From: Prinia subflava
Taxonomy: Eukaryota > Chordata > Aves > Passeriformes > Cisticolidae
Assembly: GCF_021018805.1 (NCBI RefSeq)
Contig: NC_086254.1
Coordinates: forward strand, 24,055,300 to 24,119,299
Length of the DNA: 64,000 nucleotides
Reading direction: 5' to 3'
The notes under the pieces were generated by a model. That model worked only from the letters and a program-made list of their open reading frames with translations, was not told the DNA's origin and made no database searches. Below, piece after piece: positions 45,564-55,400 of this stretch; position 1 is the stretch's first letter, and every line of letters starts with the position of its first letter. The position numbers and the translations under genes are program-made.

Positions 45564-45856
45564 GCTGCAGTGCAGGAGATTTGGGAAAGGAGAGAACGAC
45601 TGCTGCAGTGCAGGGGCTCTGGGGAAAGGAGAGAACGACTGCTCCAGTGCAGGAGATTTGGGAAAGGAGAGAACGACTGCTCCAGTGCAGGAGATTTGGG
45701 AAAGGAGAGAACGACTGCTCCAGTGCAGGAGATTTGGGGAAAGGAGAGAGCGACTGCTCCAGTGCAGGAGCTCTGGGGAAGGAGAGAACGACTGCTCCAG
45801 TGCAGGAGATTTGGGAAAGGAGAGAACGACTGCTCCAGTGCAGGAGCTCTGGGGAA
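45564..45856. repeat. Minisatellite, 38/39-bp unit, 8 copies
   Basis: Unit CAGTGCAGGAGATTTGGGAA then AGGAGAGAACGACTGCTC. CAGTGCAGG recurs at 45568, 45606, 45645, 45683, 45721, 45760, 45798 and 45836. Confidence 0.95.
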
Positions 45857-47056
45857 GCAGCCCCATCCCTGACCTCCCCGTGCTGCCCATGCCCCTCGGC
45901 AGCCCCTGGGTGAGGCTGCAGCCCATTCCTGTGCTCTGGCCCTGCAGCAGCTCCACCAAAGGCAGGGGGATCCCTGCAGAGCCACACCGGGGTGGGAGCA
46001 GCCTCTGGCTCACACTCTCCAGCTGGAGCTCCACGGGCAGCATTCCCTCATTCTGCCTCCCAGAGAACAGGGTTTGAGATGATATTTCAGCCTCGGGTTC
46101 CTGCAGACTGTGAGTCACAGTGTTGATGTAGGAAGGGAGCTGCTGATCTGATCGTCTCCTCTTCCCCCATCACAAAAATCCCCCAGGTTCCTGCTGCCAC
46201 TATTCTTTTATTTATACAGGGGGAGAATTACAGACTCTACACCAGCTATTTCTCCACGTGGGAGCTTCTAGAACAGATAAAAGGTTCCTGTGTCAGGACT
46301 GAGACAGAGAGTTATTGTAGACGTGGTGCCTCAGTGGGTGGAACAGGCATTTGAGCCACAATTATTCTCCTGTAGGAGCACTTTAAGGCTCTATCAAATA
46401 TGCAGCGATGATAACAATACTATGTCAAATATTCACTTCCTCCATGCAGCTCCTGCACAGCCTGGCTCACAGCTTTCCCCAGCTGCCTCAGCTTTGAGCT
46501 CCCTGGCTCTGCTTTCCTCTGTCAGTGCTTCACCCCTCCCCTTCCCAAGCCTGGAATACGGAAAATTTGAGGAGCTGCAGCTACTAAAAATAAAAATAAG
46601 TGAAAAAAAGTCTTCTTGTAAATGTGTATTTGATTCTTGCCCTTAGTGAGGAAGCAGCAGGTTCATGAGCATGGCCCTGCAGCACGGGGGTGATTTTTGG
46701 GGGTGTTGAATCCACGTGGGTCAGGTTTGGCTGTTCTCCTGTCCCGAGGAGGGGCCAGGCCAGGCTGAGCCTGCTCTGAGGATGGGCAGGGCTGGGGACA
46801 GCAGAGTCCCCACCCCAGGCTGTCCTGGCAAACTCCTGGTGCCACCTGGACACGGGCGAAGTGACGTCCCCACCCCTGCCCTTCTGCCGGGGGCTGCTTT
46901 GAAACCTTTGTCTCCCCACCCTCGTGGCTTTGGGCTGAGGGAAAAATCCAAATTTTCTCCTATTTTCTTCAGACTTCTCCCAAGAAAAGACATTGATGGC
47001 CTGGGGGCGCCTTGTCCTGGTGCTTGCTGCTCACCGGGGTCCCCTGGGAGGAGCCT

Positions 47057-47107
47057 CCCTGCAATTCCAGCTGCAATTCCAGCTGCAATTCCAGCTGCAA
47101 TTCCAGG
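47057..47107. repeat. 12-bp repeat CTGCAATTCCAG
   Basis: Four copies. Its complement CTGGAATTGCAG resembles the 12-bp repeat at 25021-25144. Confidence 0.9.
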
Positions 47108-48451
47108 GTTAAAGCTCCCCTGCAGCACGGGAGAGGCCCCTCAGGTCTCTGCGGGATTAGGGCAGCTGGAGCCAATCCTTCTCCCTGGAAAAACACAATT
47201 TGTTAAACTTGGAAAGTGGAAAGGCGAGGATGGATCCCCCTGATCCACGGAGGGGATAAAAGCTCTGCAGCCACGGCAGAAACTGAAATCTCAGCGAAAG
47301 GCTGCGAGGGATGGGAATTTGGGATCGTTTTATTGCTGCCCTGGCGATGGCTGTCCCTGGAATATCAGACAGGAGCTGTGCCAGCCCCTGGCTGTCCCTT
47401 CCCTTTGGAACCCACCCGAGCTCGGTGACCCCCGGGTTACTCAGCGAGTTCTGCATTCACTCCAGGAGAATTCCAGCTCTCCTGTCCTCCAGCACAGCTC
47501 CCTGGCGGGCAGAGACACTGCAGCATCCTCGGGAGAGACAAAACCGGGACTGCAGCAGGACAGGAGAGCTGGGAACCCTCCCGGTCCCTGAATCCGCAGT
47601 TCATGGCAAAAACCCTTCTTGTGGTTTTATTGATTCGGTGGTGCCGGGCTTTGAAAGCCTTTAGAAGTGTTTTGATAGGTTTGGGTTTAAATAAAATAAT
47701 TATCAGGGTGAGAAAATTGTCAGTGTTGGAAAACGAGGCAAAGAGGAGCTAGCAAATATTTAGAATTCATTGTGCAATTCGAGGATCTACAGCCTGACTT
47801 AACTCATTGGCAGGAAAATCAATAATGCCCAAATCCAACGGTATTCTACAGCTTTGAAGGGGATAATATTGTCAGGTAGGAACTTTGGGACTCAATTAAA
47901 TATTTTAAAGTATAAATCTTCAAGAAGTGGAGCTGTGCTTAAGAAGGCGAGGAACTTAAAAAACTCATTTTAACTCATCACATCTGAATTCAAAATTGGT
48001 TAAAAAAGTTTAAAATATTAGAATGTTTTTAGGGCTGATGCAGCTTGGAGCAGTTGCTCCTGGATTCAACCCAAATATCACTTTTTGAGCTTTAAATGGA
48101 GAAGATTCACCTCGTTTGAGTGCAGCTCTGCAGCAGTGACGCTCCTGAGCAGGACCCGACCTGTCCTCCATGGCCAAAGCTTGGGAATTACCATTCACAT
48201 AAAACATTTAATTTCCCTCTTTATTTTACGACTTGTAAAAAGCAATGACAGCTTTAAATGTGACCACATTTTCAGCATCAGCTGGCAGAGATGGCCGGGG
48301 ATGCTGAGGGATGCTCAGGGAAATTCAGGGATGCTCAGGAAAGCTTCGGGATGTTCCAGGATACTCAGGGATCCCCATGGAAGTTCCTCTGCACTCTGTC
48401 AGCAGGTGGCGGCGTTAAGCCGCGCTCAGCAAGGAGACACTAGATTTCTTC

Positions 48452-48739
48452 CCTTCCCTTCCCTTCCCTTCCCTTCCCTTCCCTTCCCTTCCCTTCCCTT
48501 CCCTTCCCTTCCCTTCCCTTCCCTTCCCTTCCCTTCCCTTCCCTTCCCTTCCCTTCCCTTCCCTTCCCTTCCCTTCCCTTCCCTTCCCTTCCCTTCCCTT
48601 CCCTTCCCTTCCCTTCCCTTCCCTTCCCTTCCCTTCCCTTCCCTTCCCTTCCCTTCCCTTCCCTTCCCTTCCCTTCCCTTCCCTTCCCTTCCCTTCCCTT
48701 CCCTTCCCTTCCCTTCCCTTCCCTTCCCTTCCCTTCCCT
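48452..48739. repeat. Pure CCCTT pentamer array, about 58 copies
   Basis: Uninterrupted TTCCC repeats of about 288 bp with almost no variants, followed by three ATTTACAATTTT units to about 48800. A second locus of the pentamer seen in BCAS1 intron 8. Confidence 0.97.
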
Positions 48740-50282
48740 CTACATTGATTTATTTACAATTTTCTTTACAATTTTATTTACAATTTTATTTACAATTTTT
48801 GATCCCTCATGTTGCAGCCCAAGCCTGCAGCTTTGGGCCCCTCAGTGTCCCCCTGCTGTGGTGACAGCTCAGAACTCCTGCACTTCTCCTGACGGGAGGA
48901 ATTCCCCCAGTCAATGGGAATTGAATTTGGATAAATGAATTTGGGGAAGGCTTTGCCTGGCTGGTTACAGGTGAGCAGTGCAGGAGCTTTGTGCCTTCCA
49001 AGCCTTTCCAGGTACTTCCAGCCTTTCCCCCTCCTTCAAAGGAATTTTCTGTCTGTTCTCCTGTCCCTGAGCCAAGGACAAGCCTGGCTGCTGAGCTGCT
49101 CCTGCCTGTGCACGCTGGCGCAGCTCAGACTGGAAGTGACATTTCTGCTCTTTAATTGCCTCCTCTGGAGAAAAGGAACCTTCTCAAGCCCTCTGGGTTT
49201 CCTCCACGCTGCCCTGGTGTGTTAAAGCACACAGGTTGTGGTGACTGAGGGGGGTTTGGCTGCACCAGAGCTCTTCTTGTCATCACAGCCTCATGAGCAG
49301 GTTTGTTTTTAGTATCTTGAGTAAAATCCTAAGCTCCAGCCATGAAAATAACATGTGGGTGTCAACAGGCCAAGGACATACTCATACATCCTTAAAATTA
49401 GGTTAGTCTTGTGATTGTCTTTTAAATAAAGAAACACAACCAAGAGAAGTCGATTTGAACATTGACATTTGGGTAATTAGGAGTAACTTAAACATTTCTT
49501 TAATATCAAATTTCTCTCTTTAGAGAGAACCAGCTGTTGTGATTGACTCCTACTCCAGCTTCATCCCTTTGTTCCCATTTTGAACAAAAAACCCCAATTT
49601 AGGCATGAAAAACCCTTCTGAAGATGCCTCTGTGCAGGCAGAGGTGGAGATGAATGCCAGCACACGGCTCAGGCTGGCTCAGGCCACACCACTGCCACTG
49701 TTTGCTCTGAACCAGCCTCATCCTCATGTTAGCTTCATTTTTTCTTCTCTCAGATCAAGTTTTTGTGTTGTTAAATTTGTTCCCCGGGGTCAGAGAGTCC
49801 GTGCTGGTGTTTTCAGGTGTGGTTAATGATTTAAGGTGACTCATATGTCAGGGCTCACTCACTCAGGCCTCACAACAAACCCAGCCGTGACTCAGGGAGG
49901 GTTTTTTATCTTTCTGTGCTCACAGAGTGCGAAGAGAAAGAGGAGTAACAGATATTTTAGCAGCTGTTTTTATTGGTGCTCCTACTATCTGTTTGTAACT
50001 CCGGCCCTTATCAGGGATAAGGAGCAGCTCTGGGCTCCTGCAGGTTTACAGAGGACACCTGGTTAATGTTTTTGCAGCTGGCATGTGACTCGCAGAGGGG
50101 ACACTCGAGGGACAGGGGAAGGACATCTCTGCACCGTGTGGCACCGCCGGGGTCGCTGAGTGCAGGAGGCAGAACCGTCCCAGGTCTCATCTGAACACGT
50201 CCAAAGCCCAGGGAAAGGAATCCACCCATTTCAGGCAGCTCTGGAAAGCACCTTCAGTGTGCACGGAGATAACGGGGGCAGA

Positions 50283-50905
50283 ACAGCAGAGCCAGGGCTG
50301 GGAGGGACAGCAGAGCTCATCCATCCATCCCTGCCACGGACAGGGACATTCCCACTGCCCAGGGTGCTCCAGGCTGGCCTTGGACAGCCACAGCTTCTCT
50401 GGGAATTCCATCCCACCCTGACACGGACAGGGACATTCCCACTGCCCAGGGCGCTCCAGCCTGGCCTTGGACACTCCAGGGGTGGAGCAGCCACAGCTTC
50501 TCTGGGAATTCAAACCCACCCCTGCCATGGACAGGGACATTCCCACTGCCCAGGGCGCTCCAGCCTGGCCTTGGACACTCCAGGAGTGGAGCAGCCACAG
50601 CTTCTCTGGGAATCCCATCCCACCCCTGCCAAGGACAGGGACATTCCCACTGCCCAGGGTGCTCCAGCCTGGCCTTGGGCAGCCACAGCTTCTCTGGGAA
50701 TCCCATCCCATCCCTGCCACACACAGGGACATTCCCACTGCCCAGGGCACTCCAGCCTGGCCTTGGACACTCCAGGAATGGAGCAGCCACAGCTTCTCTG
50801 GGAATCCCATCCCATCCCTGCCATGGACAGGGACATTCCCACTGCCCAGGGCGCTCCAGCCTGGCCTTGGGCAGCCACAGCTTCTCTGGGAATCCCATCC
50901 CACCC
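50283..50905 (-). repeat. Satellite made from an internal CR1 segment, 87/104-bp units, 6 copies
   Basis: CAGGGACATTCCCACTGCCC recurs at 50341, 50428, 50532, 50636, 50724 and 50828. Each unit runs through GCTCCAGCCTGGCCTTGGAC to CCACAGCTTCTCTGGGAATC, which is CR1 3'-region sequence in reverse. The 104-bp form has an extra ACTCCAGGGGTGGAGC block. It begins at a CR1 3'-end-like GGCTGGGAGGGACAGCAGAG. Confidence 0.9.
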
Positions 50906-51750
50906 TCACAGAGGAATCGCTTCCCCGTGGTGCTGAGCGGGGATCACAGAGGGAGTGATTTCCATCCGTCACTGTCCCCTGCTAGAGGCAGGCACAGCGG
51001 CAGCAGAAGCTGAGGTTTCGGTCAAAAAGAAAGAATGAGCTTTGAGTCAGAACAGAAATCCCACAGGAAAAATTGTGGGCGCATTCCTAAAATGAGATTT
51101 CTCCAGCAGGCATTAGTAACAGCCTAAATAATCTGTTCCAAAAATGTCACTTTTTGGAATGCTGGGGAGAGACAGGGACTGGTTTGTTTTTTTTTTTCCC
51201 AGGAAAAAATTGGTTGGGAATTCTCAAAGCATCTTCATTGCATTTGTGTGTCCTGCAAATTTCCCATGCAAACACTTCCGAAGGGTGACCCTGGCACTTC
51301 CCTGCCTCCGGATTTGGGGAGTTATAAATAACTGCTCGGAAGTCCTACACGTACCACTAGCTGGGTAATATTTACTGGAGGTCAGTGTGCAATGAACTCC
51401 TCAGGTAACGGAGTCCAGTGGACAATCATTGCCTGACACTTCAGTTTTCTATTTGGATCATTTGACCTTTTAATTGAGCACTTAACCTGAAAGTTTACAC
51501 AGTTCGAGGCCACTCTCAGAGGAGACAAAAACCCCCACTATTACATATATTCTTCTCCAAATTTCCAATGAAAGGGGAAACATGAGAAATTAGTTTTTCT
51601 GTGGCTGCTGGCTGTGTTGGAGCTCACAGGAGCAGGGCAGGGGCGTTTGAGCCCAGGGATTTCCTGGTGGGGCAGAGTGGGTCACGCACTGCCAGGGTGG
51701 GATGGGCTGCACCCGCTGGCCTCTCCTTATCTCAGGAGGATTCCAGCTGG

Positions 51751-52113
51751 GGGTTTGCTGTGCTGCTCAGGGTTTGCTGTGCCTGTTCAGGGTTTGCTGT
51801 TCAGGGTTTGCTCTGCCTGCTCAGGGTTTGCTCTGCCTGCTCAGGGTTTGCTCTGTTGCTCAAGGTTTGCTGTTCAGGGTTTGCTGTGCCTGCTCAGGGT
51901 TTGCTGTTCAGGGTTTGCTCTGCCTGCTCAGGGTTTGCTGTGCCTGCTCAGGGTTTGCTCTGCCTGCTCAGGGTTTGCTGTTCAGGGTTTGCTCTGCTGC
52001 TCAGGGTTTGCTCTGCTGCTCAGGGTTTGCTGTGCCTGCTCAGGGTTTGCTCTGCTGCTCAGGGTTTGCTCTGCCTGCTCAGGGTTTGCTCTGCCTGCTC
52101 AGGGTTTGCTCTG
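51751..52113. repeat. Minisatellite GCTCAGGGTTTGCTCTGCCT, 15-20-bp units
   Basis: About twenty units of TGCTCAGGGTTTGCTCTGCC with shorter forms TGTTCAGGGTTTGC. All three plus frames stay open (CSGFALPAQGLL-type), giving 228-267-codon artefacts. Confidence 0.94.
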
Positions 52114-52300
52114 GACACACAGCATGGTTGTATTCCCTGTTTTTCCCCAAGGCTGGAGGGATTTTTGGAGTCACTCAGCAAATCCTGCAGGGCTGGAGGG
52201 GGCACAGCAGTGCTGGGCTGTTCCTGCTGCTGTGGGGTGCAGCCTGCCTGCCTGCGAGGCTCCCTGGGCATCCCCAGCCTGCCCTGGTGCTGCAGACACT

Positions 52301-52349
52301 GCCTGGGTGCATGCCTGGGTGCATGCCTGGGTGCATGCCTGAGTGCCTG
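52301..52349. repeat. 12-bp repeat TGCCTGGGTGCA
   Basis: Four copies of GGGTGCATGCCT. Confidence 0.88.
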
Positions 52350-52518
52350 GGGGCTGAGCCTGGTCCCAAAGGGAATCCTGGTGCTTAGAGAAGCCACACC
52401 ATGATAAAATAGATATATTTCTGCTTCCCTGTGAACTTTCTGCAGCTCTGGTGGATCAGCCAGCTGCTGAAACAGGTTGTAACACTAGCAAGGAAGCAGC
52501 TCAGAGATTCAGAGACCT

Positions 52519-52648
52519 CCAATTCCAATTCCAATTCCAATTCCAATTCCAATTCCAATTCCAATTCCAATTCCAATTCCAATTCCAATTCCAATTCCAA
52601 TTCCAATTCCAATTCCAATTCCAATTCCAATTCCAATTCCAATTCCAG
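52519..52648. repeat. CCAATT hexamer microsatellite, about 21 copies
   Basis: Perfect CCAATT repeats. All six frames are open as two-residue repeats. Confidence 0.98.
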
Positions 52649-54631
52649 GTTTGTTTGGGGTTTTTTTCCCCACCCTTAATAGTGTCCAATAAAAGAGAAA
52701 GGATGGGAACTGTTTTCCTTCAGAGCAGCGACTGCTGAAGGCCAGGGCAGTGCTCTTACTCATGGGCAAGCCTGATAATCCCAGCAAATTCCCTCATCCA
52801 TCCTCCCAGGGGAATTCATCCCAGCCCAGATCACGCAGTTCATCGCTGCTCAGCAGGAGGAACAACCTTTTGCAATAAGTTCCTCCGGGCCAATCATCCT
52901 TTGCTACTGGCTTTTTCCTACCAGGTTGCCCAAGAACATTAAAGAAAATTCAGCGAGGTTTTTCACACTGCTGACTGCAGTGGTTTGTTTTTGTTGGCAA
53001 CAACAAACCCGGGCTTGAAAGTTTGTGCAACGTGGAGATGGGATGGGTGGGTGGGGGAATAACTGAAAATGCAAAAGCGAACTCAGGGTTTGGGGTGTGG
53101 GATTTAGGATGCTTCTGCTTTGGGTGGGACAGAGAGGGAGAGCAAAAGAGAAAGAAATTCAGCACAGAAGCTGAAAACTTTCAGTGAAATTGTAAAGAAA
53201 TGAGTTTGGGAGAAAATGTCTCAAAACATTTTCATGGCTAAGGAAGAGCAGTGGCTACAAAGATTTTACATCTCTGAATATTTGCAGTATCCTCTGCGTA
53301 AGCAAAGTGGTCTTGACTCAAGCCCTGCTGGTCAGAATCTCCACAGTTTCCCTTATTGACAGTTCTGGCTGAAAAAAACAGCAATTAACACAAAAAAATT
53401 AATGACAGCTTCTCTGCTAGAACAAACTCCTCGAGGTAAAGGCTGATGGAGCTTTAATGATCTCTCCAGAAAATGGAAATGGTCATTTCCAGCACAGCCA
53501 GCTGTTATTCTGGCATTTTAACCATCCCTGCCCACCAGGAAATGCTGAGGGTGGAAATCTTGCTCTGAGTGTTCCCGTGACAAAGAATATTTAACATGTC
53601 ACAGCAGGGAAGAGCAACCAGCCACTCTGTTTGGTTTTATTATCTGTCTCAATCCCGTCCAGTTTGGAAAATGTAGAAACAAAGAGCACTTTATTTCTCA
53701 TGTTATCATAAATATGGATTAATCCTCTGAACTTACAGGAAAGCTGAGGGTGCTGTGAGATCCAAAAGGGGGAAATCCACATGAGCTCATTACAATGCTG
53801 GCACTTTTCACCAATAATCATGATGTGCATGATCAAAAATAAACACGATGGGGTGATCAAAGCTGCTGCAATTCAAATATTATCCCTGGGGCAGAGCCAC
53901 GACCGGGTTCTGTTTCTTACTTAACCTTTCAAGTAAAAGCCCCATTGCTCATGAGTGTCTCAGTGCTCTGCAGCTCTCCTGGGCTGCTTTTCCTCCTGGT
54001 TTTGCTGCTCTGTCCCGAGGTCACACAGTGCAGGGTGCTGGGTACCACACTCGACACTGACTCCCACTTGTGCGCCGTGGTGGCATTTTGGGGTCACACT
54101 GTTGCCCGGAACGCAATAATCAACCACACAGAGGCAGAGGTCTTCAGTGAAAGCTGCTCCCCACCGAGAAAAAGAGGGCCAGCCTGTTTATTTCTTTCCT
54201 TTTATAATTTTGTGGGTCTGGAAGCACACTGGCTCTTGGGGTTACTACCCCTTCACCCCACTGGCCATGCCAGCTGTCAACTAACATTATTTTCAGGCTG
54301 GAAATATGTAAGCAAAGGACAGTGAACAAAAACAAGAAAGGTTGCTTATGTTCCAAAGCGTGAGAAAGTGAAAAACTGACCCTTAATATCGCAACAGTAG
54401 CTAAAGAACTGACTCCATCTTACAAGCAAGTAGAAGGCTTTAAAAAATCTCAGAAAAACCAGGGCAACATCACACCCCGACCTCATTCTCTTTACAGAGT
54501 ACCTTAAAATGGCCTGGATCTGTTATTCCTTCTGACATCATCATCCTGCCCTGCTTTTCGAACTCAGAACGGTTCCTAACGTGGTGATAGTTGGGAAATC
54601 CGGGGAAATGTGCAGCTGAGAGCTGTGAGCC

Positions 54632-54933
54632 TGCACCTCATCTGAGCCTGCACCCCCTGAGCCTGTACCTCACCTGAGCCTGCACCCCCTGAGCCTGTAC
54701 CTCACCTGAGCCTGTACCTCATCTGAGCCTGTACCTCACCTGAGCCTGTACCTCACCTGAACCTGTACCTCACCTGAACCTGTACCTCACCTGAGCCTGT
54801 ACCTCACCTGAGCCTGTACCTCACCTGAACCTGTACCTCACCTGAGCCTGTACCTCACCTGAACCTGTACCTCACCTGAACCTGTACCTCACCTGAACCT
54901 GTACCTCACCTGAGCCTGTACCTCACCTGAACC
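54632..54933. repeat. 17-bp minisatellite CCTGAGCCTGTACCTCA, about 17 copies
   Basis: Near-perfect units with GAGCC/GAACC variation. On the minus strand every unit contains CAGGTGAGGTACAGG, that is, CAG followed by GTGAGG, a good 5' splice-site consensus. Confidence 0.94.
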
Positions 54934-55034
54934 TGCCTCCTGCTGGCAGGAGGTGCCCTGGGCACAGCCCTGGGCTGCCCCTTTCCCTCACCCCCTGGAA
55001 CCCTGAGGGAGGAATCTGGGGCAGTTTGGCCGCA

Positions 55035-55400
55035 GCTCATCCCAGAACAGTTTGGGTTGAAGGAATCCTAAAGCTGATCCCAAACCACCCCTGCCATGGC
55101 CTGCACACCTTCCACTGCCCCAGGCTGCTCCAAGCCCTGGCTGGGGCACTGCCAGGGATCCAGGGCAGCCACAGCTGCTCTGGGAATCTCTGCCAGGGCC
55201 TGCCCACCCTCCCAGGGAGCAATTTCATCCCAAAATCCCACCTAAACCTCCTCTCTGTCAGTTTGAAGCCTTTCCCTGTGTCCTGTCCCTCCATCCCTAC
55301 AAATCATCTCTCTCCATCTTTCCTTTTGGAGGTCACCCCAGAGCTTCTCCAGGCTGAACAACCCCAATTTCCCCAGGCTTCCCTCAGTTCTGACACTCAG
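55035..55400 (-). mobile_element. CR1 LINE 3' fragment, longest copy in the window
   Basis: Reversed CR1 3' region in order: CAGTTTGGGTTGAAGGAATC, CTGCTCCAAGCCCTGGCTGG, GCAGCCACAGCTGCTCTGGG, GTCAGTTTGAAGCCTTTCCC, TCACCCCAGAGCTTCTCCAG and GCTGAACAACCCCAATTTCC. Truncated at its CR1 5' side. Confidence 0.88.

Noticed and set aside
44717..46118. 347- and 422-codon Cys/Val-rich minus-strand ORFs
   Set aside because: Generated by the adjoining 31-bp and 38/39-bp minisatellites.
48085..48864. 259-codon ORF with FPSLPFPSLP repeats
   Set aside because: Pure CCCTT array.
50160..50972. Long ORFs on both strands (257-261 codons)
   Set aside because: CR1-derived tandem units; the repeated DGIPREAV and FSGNPIP strings are translations of CR1 3' UTR sequence.
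51601..52404. Three plus-strand ORFs with CSGFA and LLRVC repeats
   Set aside because: Minisatellite open in all plus frames; no start context or exon structure.
53945..54325. 126-codon plus-strand ORF with a hydrophobic N-terminus resembling a signal peptide
   Set aside because: No family recognised, no exon signals, and it may lie in an old LTR-like insertion. Insufficient evidence for a gene.
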